The notes beneath the pieces were generated by a model that saw only the letters and a program-made list of their open reading frames with translations, did not search any database and was not told the DNA's origin. Positions 32,216 to 43,900 of a stretch of DNA of 64,000 nt are shown here, in pieces. The stretch is from Marsupella aquatica. Taxonomy: Eukaryota; Marchantiophyta. The position numbers and the translations under genes are program-made. The stretch spans positions 21,886,001 to 21,950,000 of the forward strand of contig OZ316892.1 in assembly GCA_973895155.1 (NCBI GenBank), given 5' to 3'. Position 1 is the first letter of the stretch. Every line of letters begins with the position of its first letter.

Positions 32216-35200
32216 TGAACTTTCAAGATTCCGGTCATTCTTCCTCCCCGATCCTGGGTTTCTATGTGCTCTTCCCAGCATTAATGGTCGTACAATACGA
32301 GAGGTCCTTACATACGGGGAGTTGCGGTTTAACAAGGAAGTTATCAAATTAGTTATTAGTCATTATTTATTATATGAAAAATACTTTTTATAAATCATTG
32401 AATTTAAATTTTAAAATTGGAAATGTAACTAAACCGATTACATAGTGACAGTTTTAACCGTCTTGCTCTTTGCATTTCCAATGTTTTTATTTTTATTTTT
32501 ATTTTTACGGCATGGCGTCCCAAAATTTACACCCAAATTGACACAAACACGAATGAAAACTATAAATTTGATTCACAAAACCAACGAGTCTTGTTTGTTG
32601 CGGTTGTTGTTGACGTGGCACGCTGTGGTGCCAGGAATTTTGGAAGGGACCTCTAGTGGGGTCCGTAATGAACTGAAAAGTGTTTATAATTAGTGTTACT
32701 TAAGAATTAGTGGGGACTCATTCCAAGTGAGGTACAATTAGGGGTACTTATTCCAAGTGATAAACATATTACACACACTAAGTTTTCAAGTAATAAATAC
32801 TCTAAATTCTAGGAGAATAAAGTATAATTTTAGTTTTTTTCCCCTTACCTTTATGGAATTTTTTGTGAATATTTTCACATTTGGTATTAAAAACCCTCTA
32901 GTTCTTATAAGTTGTAAAATTGGATTAAAACACACATATATTTCTTCAACAGATCTTTTAAAGCCTTTCGTGCAATTGAATTAAAAAACCTCTAAGTTCT
33001 TCGCACATGATGATAGGTCGAAAGAAAAGAAGTGAGTACCCCAGGCCAATTTAGTGTTCCTAACACTAATATTTACCTATTTACTGTACCCTATATGGTG
33101 TTATGTAAATTAGCCAGGCAGACGAGTCTTGCCATTTTAGTGTTCAGATTTTTACTATCCTGTCCCCCAAACTAACTAACTGATGCCCTCCACATAACAT
33201 TCTACAACCACACCTTGATGCCACAAAGGGCCGGCAGCCATTGCCTTCCTTGCGCTCCCTCCCACGTTTCCATGTTGTTGCCGTCCCCAATGTTGGGGAA
33301 ACCAGCACGGTACAATCACACAAGCACAACCATCAAGCAAGCATACATACCGATACCAAGATACGTGGTTTACCTTTGTCAAGGCTACCACGGAATACTA
33401 GAGTTTTACTAAGCTGTGGTCACCATAACCACACAAAGCCTCATTGTACAGGCTCTCCTCCTAGCACCTAACTAGTTCCCTCACCAATGAGCATGAGTCT
33501 CCAATAAAAGCTCTCTCTGGCCCCTCTATATGCTACATGCAAGAGTCTCAACTAATCACCATTGCCACCCTAATGGTGGTTTAGCCTAAGTAACTACAAG
33601 TTAACCCAAGACTAGAGTTAACCCTAACATCCAATAGCATCACTTTCACAACAACAACTTCTTTTTCCAAATAAAATTAAAATGCAAATTAAGTGAGGGA
33701 GACTATTTTACAATTTTTGTTTCATTTTATTTGTTTACCGTTTGTAGAGAAACCTTCCCAAATTTGTTATTCCATCTAGACTTCCAACACTCTTTTTAAA
33801 AACATTTTAAGAAAGGCTTTTTTTAATGAAGGCCAATGAGACAAAGTTCCCAATAATTTGTCTCCCCAAGACCCGCCTGGCTTTTGACTTGCCTGTGCAT
33901 CTTGATTAGTCTTGCTCTCATTGGCTTTTGCCCCAGTTCTTTCCCCAAGTGGGGCCAGCTCTCACTCCGGCCCATGTATTCCACTATTGTAAGTAGTGAA
34001 GGCATGCCAGTCCTTCCCACCTTTCTTCCCCATTCTTTCTTTGGAGAATCCTTTTTACCTTTCTGAACCATACTTTCTTTTGAGCTATTCTCAAGGAAGG
34101 TGGGTCTTTCTTCAGAGCTTTTTGGCACAAAGCATAAGAAGAAAGCATTATTCTAATGTGTATTTTAGGAACATTCTAAGCACATAATGTAACAACTGTT
34201 TTTTCAGAGTATACATGGGCTTCTATGTTCGAAAAATGATGAAATCTAAATTTAACATTTTTTTTTGGTGTTGCATTTTAATCTGGAAGTCAAGAACCTA
34301 AATAACTTTTCAAGTAGGCCCTCGAGTGGGCCTTGAGAGAAACTCATTGATCCCTACAATTGTTGCTCTTCAAATGAAAGACTTAATCTGCTGTGAAATA
34401 AAGCAGACTTGATACACAACCTATTGGGGGGGTGGGGGTCAAACCCTAAAATGTCACATACGATGTATGACCCTCCATAGAGTGACCCCCCCCCATCCCG
34501 TGCGTCCACTGGTCTGGGTGCTCTTTGACACTGACTACAATGTAGATTAGACTCTATGGTTTTAGCCAAACCAGGGGCTTGGATTCCAGTGTAGCACGGT
34601 AAAGGATGATCATTCAATAGATGCTTCAAATGAAACAGTCTGATTTACTAAAAGCCCATGTTGTTCTTAAAGGCAGACCCAAAATAACTAACCTTATTGT
34701 TTTTCCACAAAACTTTGTAACTCTTCTGAACCATTTAAATGATCATATATTTAGTTGCACCTGATCTGGCACTTCAGTGAACACCCCCCCTAGCTTGTAT
34801 CATTGTTCCTCTAGAGCCCTCACTAGCTCATGAATCTTCATGCAGTGGTGTGAGGTGTCTGGATCCTGGAGTCGGTGAATCTTCTGGGAACAGCTTGTGC
34901 CAAAGGCATAAAGGTACACTTGTCACAGCTCCATTGTCGATGTCAGTCCTTCGTTCGGCTACATTTCAGCTATCATGGTCGGGATCATGGTCTGCAATCT
35001 TTGTGCAATCTATGCTTACAAGTCCATCTCTTTGTTTGAGTATTGTTGATTTATGTGCTACTTTCATCGTGGAAACCGCTAATCGCAACATGTCTGTGAT
35101 TACACAATCAGTGTTTTCTCAGTTTCCATGATTTACATGCTGACGCGCGAGAGGTCAGGCTGACCAAACTCTTATGATCTGGTATCGGATGATCGTATTT

Positions 35201-35287
35201 CATTAAATTGAATCACACACCAATAGGTCAGTTAGACAAATTTTGTGTTGTCGTGCTAAGCAAGCATAGCTAGGGCAAAGACAACTA

Positions 35288-35455
35288 TGATCCAGACCGC
35301 GTGTTAAATCTACGTCAAGTTAATGCGGTCCGTACACCAAAACATAAACCAGTACACTATATTTCTGATTTATAAACCAAATGATTTGAATGACATGTGT
35401 CTTGGTTTATGTTCTGGTTGTACGGTTGACGTAGATTTAACGTGCGGTTGATCCA
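35288..35455. mobile_element. Small fold-back (MITE-like) element
   Basis: A 168-bp imperfect palindrome. Outer arms share a perfect 15-bp inverted word (GTTAAATCTACGTCA at 35303-35317, reverse complement at 35427-35441); inner arms share an imperfect match of about 24 bp (GTACACCAAAACATAAACCA at 35332, partner ending 35423). The loop is about 39 nt. The left arm has an extra 13 bp or so. No clear target-site duplication was found. Confidence 0.6.
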
Positions 35456-36443
35456 GCGGCAAAGCATCTTGCTCCGATCCAATACAAAAAGGACCTGAGA
35501 GCTAATCATGAATCAACGGCATAATTCCTCGTTTTGTCAGCACCACCTTGCGACACTCTGAAACATTAGAATGATGTTGCTCGAGATTACTTAGCAGCTA
35601 CGGAAGTTTTCCTGTAAATTATGTAGGGTTTCATTTTAACATTCAGAAAATTTTGGTAGGAACAAAGTTGACCTAGTGAAGGATTAGTTCACCTAGACCT
35701 ATCCAACTTTGTACTATGTAGTGGATATCTTGCAGAGCTCGAGAAATGATTTGTGCTCCCACACAAATCCATTTCTTTCCTTGAAGCGTGTCCTTCATGC
35801 GGCAGCAAGTACTTGATTATTTAGATTGTTCAGTCTGGAGTCTGGTTTTGCCACGTTGTGATTGGTGCCTTTCTAACAAATACAAAGTGCAAGCCATTCG
35901 TCGAAACTCAACCAAATTGTGGTTGAGACGGGGAAAGAAATAAATTCGAAAGAAACCAACAAATTGATTCGGTGGAATGTTATACGGATGGAAATCAAGA
36001 TTTCAACGTTGCATCTCTTGCAAATGAACGATGACCTGATAAACAAAGTGGCCCTACGAATCAAGCACTTGAGGTACAGTTGTGTGTACTCTATACCTCA
36101 AACCGGCCTTCAAGTTGACGAGCTTCTGAAAATAGGGCAACGAGCAGCTCCTGCCTCGCATAGTACCTTCTACTGTCTACTGACATAGATTGCCCTCTCT
36201 TCCACTTGCTGGTAGGGCCACCTTCTCCAGAACAAGGAGATCGGCCATTAGAGGTCCAGTAGCATGTCATTGTGCCCAAGTGGCTGTTTTCAATAATTTG
36301 CTCTGTTTCTCAAGACCCAGACTTTATGCGAGGAGGAAGGAGCTCCAAAACTCTACCAGGGTTTTCAGTTCTCCGTTCAGTAGGGTGTTAACCTTCATGG
36401 CTCCTTTGTAGTTTACTTTTTCGTATTGTGCCTTCTTTGGCTT

Positions 36444-36627
36444 GTGGTTGAGGACCCCTTGTCTTGTTTTTTTGGGGGCCCTTTCCCCTTTCTTTCCTCC
36501 CTTTCATTGGGTTGTTTTGCCTTAGGGATCTTGTAGTGGTTGAGGACCCCTTGTCTTGTTTTTTTGGGGGCCCTTTCCTTTTCTTTCCTCCCTTTCATTG
36601 GGTTATTTTGCCTCTGGGATCTTGTCT
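36444..36627 (+). repeat. 92-bp tandem duplication inside a dispersed repeat
   Basis: Two units, 36444-36535 and 36536-36627, nearly identical (GTGGTTGAGGACCCCTTGTC, then GGGGGCCCTTTCC, then CATTGGGTT). The sequence to about 36690 also matches 3285-3420 in inverted orientation, where only one unit is present. Confidence 0.8.
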
Positions 36628-36920
36628 TTGGGATCTTGCTTCCAGGTTAGGAGTTTCTGCCTTCGTGCAGTGTGCTATATAATAAGGAGTTACTCCTTCC
36701 TTCCCTGGACCGAGTTGTGTCATGGGTTTTATGGCATCTCTCGAATCTGATGTGGGCCACGGGACCCACACCGATATATATATTTTTTAATCGAAGTCTT
36801 CGTGCGTGGACGATTTCATTTTTGTAAGACTTTCTGTACGGTTCAGACCTTGAGCTAAGCTAAGAACTCGTCAACAAGCTGGGGTCACAGAAGTCGGGAT
36901 CACGTTGTCTCAACGAAGTT

Positions 36921-37004
36921 CCGCTTGCCTTCCACTAGCTTTGGTCTATTTTGCGCAGAGAACCGCTTGCCATCTACTCGCTACGGTCTATTCTGTGCAG
37001 AGAA
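36921..37004. repeat. 42-bp tandem duplication
   Basis: CCGCTTGCCTTCCACTAGCT at 36921-36962 is repeated, slightly diverged, at 36963-37004; both units end in GCAGAGAA. Confidence 0.75.
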
Positions 37005-37205
37005 ATGAACGGATGATGCGACGGCCTTCTACAATGGCTTTGTGGAGCGAAGTCGAGTTTATTAATGCGATTTCATTTCATACGCTTTTACTTTACGACA
37101 ATTTCCCTCCGAGTTCCCTTCTCCAGCAATGCAACGTGAATTGACCCTGATGGCCCGATGCTCATCTTCAAGGTTGGTCAAAGTTGCATGAACCACTCGA
37201 CTGTC

Positions 37206-37360
37206 TGTTTTAGAGTGGGTTCATTGTTATCTTTACTTGAAAGTCTAGGGAAATAACCCATGATCGCTTTCGACACTGTATTTGGTCGCAGTCTGTTTTG
37301 GACTGGTTCATTGTTGATCTTCGCTTTGAAAGTGTAGGGATATACCTCTTTTTCGCTACC
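37206..37360. repeat. Diverged duplication, period about 95 bp
   Basis: TGTTTTAGAGTGGGTTCATT near 37206 recurs as TGTTTTGGACTGGTTCATT near 37301. Both are followed by a block like GATCTTYRCTTTGAAAGTSTAGGG. Confidence 0.55.
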
Positions 37361-37642
37361 TCTGTTTCGCTTTCCACTCTAATACTTGGTAATGTTTCGC
37401 AGCCTGGACTTCCTGCTTGAGTCGTTCGCCATGACATTCGACCAAACTGTCAACTAATGTCGGCGTCTTGCTTTCCTGCGGATCATTTCTCCAGAGATGT
37501 AGTTTAAAGAATCAAGAATTCAACAGCAGAGTCGCAGAATTTATGATGTATTACTCGTCTTCGGTTTGATTGAACACCGAACACGGCACCGATCAGGAGC
37601 ATTCATAGTTCCTTCCCTTTGGTTTTCCAGATCTCGCTGGCC

Positions 37643-38968
37643 ATGGCCTGTGCCGATGCGGGGATGATTGTTGACAGAACTAAGACCGATCACGCAGCTC
37701 GTGTGACGCTCGCAGATGCTTTTGCACACGATCGTGGGGCCTCTCAAGTTGATATTTCCGAAGCAGTAGTTGCGAACTATGCAGTGGCAGACCCACTGGT
37801 GCAGAGCACGACACCAGCCTCAATACTTTCATCCGGTTTGAGTGGCGACGGGAAGCATACCCTTGCGCAGCTAGTCGCACGGGATAGTATCGCCGAGGAC
37901 CAAGCTTTTAGCGAAGAATTGCTCCCTCCGACAGAAACAGCAGACATTGCAATGGCAGAAACACACGGGACAATTTACCCTGAGGATGTAGATGCAGACA
38001 CTGCTTCGGTAGCAGAACCACAGGGGCAGAGCATGAGATCCGGTAAGAAGGGCGACGGGAAGTCTACCAGTCTTGCGGAGCTGCTTGCAGTGCACAGAAA
38101 CAACGCCGGGAACCGAAATCCAAGCGCAGAATCATCTCCTGGGACGAAAACCTCCGTGATCTTATTCGGAAGGACAGGCAGCGGGAAGTCCACTCTTGCA
38201 CAGATGCTCACCTTGGGAAGGCTCGATGAAATAAACCCCGATTTTGTTCCCAGCTCCGGAATCAGAGGAGAAACCAAGGAGCTCAAGGACGGAGAGGGCA
38301 GAGATTGGCGCGTCGTCGACACACCGGGTTTCGGAGAGCCGAAGGATCCACATAGCACAGTCTCCTCAGAGGAAGCGGAGAAGAAGATCAAGAAGTACAT
38401 CCAAATGATCGAGGGGACTTACACACATTTCCTCTACACGGTGATGAGGGATCGCATCGACGAGCTCGACAAGAAGCTGTGGAAATTCTTCGTTCGGCTC
38501 TTCGGCGACAGCATCAAGACCAATTTCTCGGTCGTCATCTCCAATTCTTCCGTGGAATGGGTCGAGCAGAACAGAGAGGATTTGGCGACGAGCTTCAAGG
38601 GTTGTGACAGTTTTCTCAGCGCCGAGTTTCCACCCATCAGGAGCGGCGACGAAGGATGGGAGATGGAGTTAGCGGCGATTCGGGCGGACTCTCTAGAGCA
38701 GCTAGAGAACGCGCTCGCCAAATTAGGCCGAGATCCCGTAGAGTGCGCCATTTGGGGAGGGTTTGTGAGGACGACTGGGGCTTCGCTCAAGCGCATAGTG
38801 ATGAATATGGCGGATCGGGCATCTAGCGGCATCTCTGGAGTGTTTAGAAGTATTCTCCAAATTAGCGGGTTGATGGAGAATGGCCGTTTTGTTCTGGAGC
38901 CACAAATAGGCTCCAGTTGTGCTAGAGACAAGGCTTCTTCTGGGGACAAGCCGGAATCCCACTCGTAA
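37643..38968 (+). CDS. AIG1-like GTPase with N-terminal P-loop echoes
   Basis: A 441-residue protein in one frame. The G domain begins near residue 170: SVILFGRTGSGKST holds the P-loop (176-183) and VVDTPGFGEPKD the G3 motif (225-236), followed by IEGTYTHFLYTVM and FVRLFGDS, as in AIG1/GIMAP GTPases. The G4 TKxD-type motif is not recognisable; its place reads SVVISNSSVEWVE, so nucleotide specificity is doubtful. The 170 residues before the G domain are unusual: they hold GLSGDGKHTLAQLVAR (65-80) and GKKGDGKSTSLAELLA (134-149), degraded copies of GRTGSGKSTLAQMLT. The start was set at 37643 because of a strong GGCCATGGC context; TTTTCCAG just before it may end a leader intron. Plant relatives act in stress and immune responses; no role can be read from this sequence. 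Confidence 0.85.
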   Translation: MACADAGMIVDRTKTDHAARVTLADAFAHDRGASQVDISEAVVANYAVADPLVQSTTPASILSSGLSGDGKHTLAQLVARDSIAEDQAFSEELLPPTETADIAMAETHGTIYPEDVDADTASVAEPQGQSMRSGKKGDGKSTSLAELLAVHRNNAGNRNPSAESSPGTKTSVILFGRTGSGKSTLAQMLTLGRLDEINPDFVPSSGIRGETKELKDGEGRDWRVVDTPGFGEPKDPHSTVSSEEAEKKIKKYIQMIEGTYTHFLYTVMRDRIDELDKKLWKFFVRLFGDSIKTNFSVVISNSSVEWVEQNREDLATSFKGCDSFLSAEFPPIRSGDEGWEMELAAIRADSLEQLENALAKLGRDPVECAIWGGFVRTTGASLKRIVMNMADRASSGISGVFRSILQISGLMENGRFVLEPQIGSSCARDKASSGDKPESHS

Positions 38969-40913
38969 GACCGGGCGTAAGCACTGGAAGGGCTCCCTGT
39001 CCATTCCTCCTCAAAGCCTAATCTAAATAGCAAATCTTATGTTGCAGATAAATTAGACTATGGCTTCACTCTATGGAGTAGGTCATGGAATACTTTGATA
39101 GTGAATCATAGTGTATATAATATAATATATATAGGTACAATTCCAATGGAGGAATATGGGGTTTCAGAAAGCCTCACACTTGTGGTCTTGTTATTGCCCT
39201 AGAGTGTATACCTTCCCGTTGGCCTTGGCTTGCAATTACTGTGTATAGCTAAGAATTAACAATCATCAATTTTGGATTTCATAGCCATAACTTGGGAAGT
39301 AACTGCTATGCAATCTGGAGCTTTGACACACCGTAGCAGACATTAAGAGCAGCCTTACAGGTGGCGATATGAATTCAACAAATTGTGGCTGATATGGAGT
39401 CCTTACCTGGAGATATACTCTCCCCCTGATGGCCACATGTACGTGACTAAATTGTGGCTCATATGGTTGGGCCACCAGTTGTGGGTGGTCTCTTTTAGTC
39501 TTCCTGTCCTGTCCTTTTCTGTGGAGCATAGGTGGTTTCATGCCCATGGCTTACAAGTGCCGCTGTTCTCATTGAAATATCTTACTTTGTGGGGAAAAGG
39601 AGTGTCCCCGATAATTGGAACAAAACACTTATACTGGAGTGATGGACAATTTCATTTCTGCAAACATGGCACATTTGGTGTGATGAAACATAGGGTCATT
39701 TTATTGAATCTAAGAGAATACTTAAAAATTAAATTATAAAAGCATTGGGCCAGTTAAACCTAATTCTGATCTTATCAGAAAAGATAGGGGTTTAAAAATC
39801 AATTTTGAGAATTTTCCAAAAATCTTCCAAATTAAATAGGGGTAAAATAATAGCTCACATTTGTTTTCTTCAATTGTAGGGTCTATGATGAAGTGAATGC
39901 ACAACGAAGATTGATTCACAGGGAGCTTACTAATTAAACAAGTTTTGGGGGCAACTAGAAAAGCTTGTGCACTTTGGGGGTAAACTTAGTAAGAAACAAC
40001 CGAAAAGAATAAATCACTTTGATATATATATATATATATATATATTCACTCTTTCCAATGTGTACACTAGTCCTTGAGTTTGCACTCATAATCTTTTTCC
40101 TTTATCTTCTTCCTTTTATAGAATTGCACTTGCTTTTGTTTCTCCTGGCTTGGTGTTCGTTTCTGGACCTCTTTTTCTTTCCTTTCATTCTACTTTGTTC
40201 CTTTCCCTGATTTATTAATTTTGGTAGAAAGCACCATTTTGATATATATTTGAAGTACTCAATTTCATTCAACTTTCCTTGTATAGGTAATGGACCTTGT
40301 TTTGTAGAGAAGGAAGATGTGCTTGGTCAACTGACTAGGGTCAATGAGGCAGCTGTCATCTATCCTGCTGGTGGCGTCACTCTGAAGCTATGTTTAGGAA
40401 CCTGCAACCTCTTGAGAGACTGAATTGGGAGACTTCCACAAGTGTTTCGAGGGACATGCCGTGATGCAACTCCGGTCACAATTGGTGGATGTCCCACCGA
40501 ATTTGATCTTCTTTTGGAATTGAATGACTGGTGTTCTGAGACGCAAATCCCAATAGCTCAATTGGGAGGCAACCCACAAACAAAATTGGATCTCATCGTC
40601 TTGCTAGCCCACTGTCGTCACTTAGATTTTGAAAACTTAGATTCTCATGGGCTAAGACGAGAGATCTCACTGTCCATGATTCAAGAGACGAAAGAATGTT
40701 GCACATAGACTATGGTTTGTTGAGGCGAGGATTGAGCTGGAGCTGCGCTGGGACTCAGTGTGAAGCGAAGATGGCAATCGATCAAAGAAAGTCGGAGACT
40801 GTGCTCGAGAAGTCGTTGAAATTGAGCCGAGTTTGATGTGGTCTGGGAGGATAATGATGCGGAAAACGAGGGATGAGTGATGTTTTTGGCCGCAGGAATT
40901 GAGAGCAGGAAAG
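38969..40913. other. Intergenic region between GTPase and XPF
   Basis: AT-rich downstream of the GTPase, with a (TA)n run at 40022-40044. An 88-codon frame at 40442-40708 (+) matches no known family. The last few hundred bases are presumably the XPF promoter and leader. Confidence 0.45.
40022..40044. repeat. (TA)n microsatellite
   Basis: About 11 uninterrupted AT/TA dinucleotides. Confidence 0.85.
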
Positions 40914-43900
40914 ATGCTGAGCTTTCATGAGCAGATTGTCGGAGAAGTGGTGGAGGAGGATGGGCTCGTAGTCATGGGAGTTGGGCTAGGGTTGCCTAAG
41001 GTGTTGGCAGCGGTCCTGCTTCTGCACGCACCTGCCGATGGCCTGGTTCTCATCCTCTCTACCTCCGACTCTCAGCGCCAATACATACGAGAAGAGCTTC
41101 AAGCAATGGATCCAAGCGCCACGCCCATTGTGGAGATTAATAATGAATTTACAAGTGCGGAAAGAATTACGTTCTACTTGAAAGGCGGTGCGTACGTAAT
41201 CACCTCACGGATTCTTATCGTCGACTTGCTCAATGAGCGAGTCCCGCTTCAAAACATTGCCGGAATGATCGTCACAAACGCCCACAGGATCACAGAAACG
41301 TGCGCGGAGGCCTTCATTTTGCGGCTCTACCGGCAGTCGAATAGAAAAGGTTTTGTGAGGGCTTTCACAGATCGGCCTCAGGCGATGGTTGCTGGATTTT
41401 CGAAGACAGAGAGAATTATGAAGAGTTTGTTCGTTAGACGGTTGTGTCTCTGGCCCCGGTTTCAACTCTCTGTGAGTTCCACCTTGGAGGAGAATCCTCC
41501 TGAGGTTGTTGATATTCGGATGCCTCTGACGGCCGCCATGGAAGGGATCCAGGTGGCCATACTTGAGGTCATGGATGGGTGTTTGAAGGAGCTTCGGAAG
41601 ACCAATAAAATTGATGTTGAGGAATTGACAGTCGAGAATGGTCTGTTCAAGTCATTTGATGAGATCATCAGGCGGCAGTTGGATCCAATTTGGCACACTG
41701 TGGGCAGAAAAACTAAACAGCTGGTGGGTGACTTGAATACTCTTCGGACGCTTGCCGAGTACCTTCTTCGGTACGATGCCGTCACTTTTCTGAAATATCT
41801 CGATACTTTACGCATATCTGAGAGTGCGAGGTCTGTCTGGATTTATGCTGGTCCCACCCACCGGATTTTTGACCTTGCGAAAAGGAGAGTGTATCGAATT
41901 ATGAGGGTTGATGCCAAGGGCAACCCGATAGGAGGAGCTTCGGCAAAATCATCCCGCGGAGGACTCTCAAAGCGGAAATTTCTACCGGAGTCCAAGCCTG
42001 TCGTGGGGTTTGGAGTTTTGAATGGGATTTATGAGCAAGGACAGAAGAGGGCGAAAACAGAGTCCGAGGTAGTGGACTTAATCGGAGATGAGGCGCTCAA
42101 GGAAACTAATAGCAACACGGAGACTGGAAACGAACAAGAGAATGGTGCCAGTGCAAGTAGCGTTGGAGGAGAGGCCCAGGGAGTTGAGCTGGAAGTGGTT
42201 GTGGAAGAAATGCCGAAATGGAGAATTTTGCGGGTAAGGGTTTTTGTTTCTATATATTCTGAGTTGTTTTCCAGTATTGAAATGTAATCGAGAAGGGGTC
42301 TGTCAATTTGGCGACAGATCCCGGTGATGTGGTACCTTTTAGACTTGTCTTCAGAGATTTCGTGTCTCGTAGTTTCTGATTGTGATTAAGTAGAATCTCT
42401 GGAACTGAAAAGCATCTCGTCTGTAGAAGATGGAAAGGATTGCCGTAGCGTTTAGCACGTCGGAAATTGCTGAGAACTACACTTTCATTTTCTCTGATCT
42501 TCACGAGAGCTTGAATGACTGCTCGCTGCACACCTCTTGGACTGCAAGGGTGAGGCAGGATTTGTAGTTGCATCACCTGGTTTTTTACCGTCCTGGAGGT
42601 GATTAATACACTCATGAGCTCTGGAACTGAAAAGCATCTCGTCTGTAGAAGATCGAAAGGATTGCCGTAGCGTTTACCACGTCTGAAAGTGCTGAGAACT
42701 ACACTTTCATTTTCTCTGGTCTTCACGAGAGCTTGAATGACTGCTCGCTGCACACCTCTTGGACTGCAAGGGTGAGGCAGGATTTGTAGTTGCATCACCT
42801 GGTTTTTTACCGTCCTGGAGGTGATTAATACACTCATGAGCTGCTCAATAGAAAAACATTGCGTTTCGTAAGATCGAAGTACAGTAAATTATTTAAAAGC
42901 TCTGGACTCACTTTCTAAACAAGTACTTGATCCCTCAGTGCTAGCAATCTTTATAAGATGTAAAGTGTCAATCATTTCATAAACTAATCACTTTGACAAC
43001 CACTTACAAGAACGACAACTGAAAAGCGCTGCGATCTTAAATGATGTGAGCCTCGACTGGAGTTGAATAAAACTTCTGGCAGTGGTAGGTTTTGCCTAAA
43101 ACCCATTTCCATATCGAACAAATGAATGTGTGTCGCTTTTCTGGTTGTGATATGCGTATCTGGGATTGTATATGCGCAGGAAGTGCTAGAGGAAATTGAA
43201 GAGGAACGAGTAAAGGCAAGCCGAGATGCAGTAAATGAGAGCACTTCTCAGGATGCCTGGGGTGAAGGTGGTGGGGCAGTACTAGTTGCCTGTAAGGATG
43301 AGCGCACTTGTGTCCAGCTCCAAGGTGTCATCACCAAAGGTCCAGAGAGGGTACAGCGACCCTAAACCATCTAGGGACTGACGAAAGATAGAGACGCTTT
43401 AGTAGTCTGGTCAAATGTATCTGAAGCGAGTAAAACATCCGCCTCTTCAAGAAATACACCTATCCAACTATTTGGTTTTCCATACCGTGGTTTTATCCAT
43501 ATATCTGCTCCTTGTACTTACGGAAGTTGATTTCAAATCCTTATGTCGTTTGGAGCTTCCACGGAAGACTCCTGACTCGTGTGCCTGACTACTTTCTCTA
43601 TTGAAATTTGCAGCTCATGCGAGAGGAATGGAATAATTATCTACTGGGAAAGGCAGAGCTGCAACGAATTCGCTTGCGTGGGAGAAAAAAGGTCCAACGT
43701 GCTGTGAAAGGTGTTGGTGTCTATAACGGGGTGGTTCACAGCACAGTAGAAGTAAGAGATTCCTCTAATAATGCTCAAAAAGAAGAGCAGGATGCACTTA
43801 TGGCAGCTGCAGCCCAGCTTTCAGCACAAGAAAGAGAGGTAATCGGTATTACTGACCACGTGTTCTCTGGCAAGGGCGTGGGAGCTCGAGGGCAAGTAAG

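Larger units (their letters stand above)
31092..37642. other. Intergenic region between EXO84 and the AIG1-like GTPase
   Basis: Divergent spacer. Positions 31092-31800 are probably the EXO84 leader and promoter and include a (CAC)n run. 31.8-35.3 kb is AT-rich with a 193-bp duplication. 35.3-37.6 kb has a small fold-back element and several short tandem duplications. A 90-codon frame at 35919-36188 (+) matches no family with confidence. No gene is seen. Confidence 0.45.

Noticed and set aside
34430-34500. G-run and C-run pair as a designed hairpin
   Set aside because: Only a short GGGGGTCA / TGACCCCC match; it is no more than two homopolymer-rich tracts facing each other.
37619-37642. Upstream Met (37619) as the start of the AIG1-like GTPase
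   Set aside because: The stretch contains TTTTCCAG, a likely splice acceptor, and the Met at 37643 has a much better context; the extra eight residues are not supported.
38434-39033. 199-codon open frame on the minus strand
   Set aside because: Antisense to the AIG1-like GTPase and without recognisable motifs.
42250-42837. 195-codon minus-strand frame as a gene
   Set aside because: It lies in XPF intron 1 and is explained by a 222-bp in-frame tandem duplication. No promoter, homology or splice support, so it is listed as a repeat and flagged as a finding.
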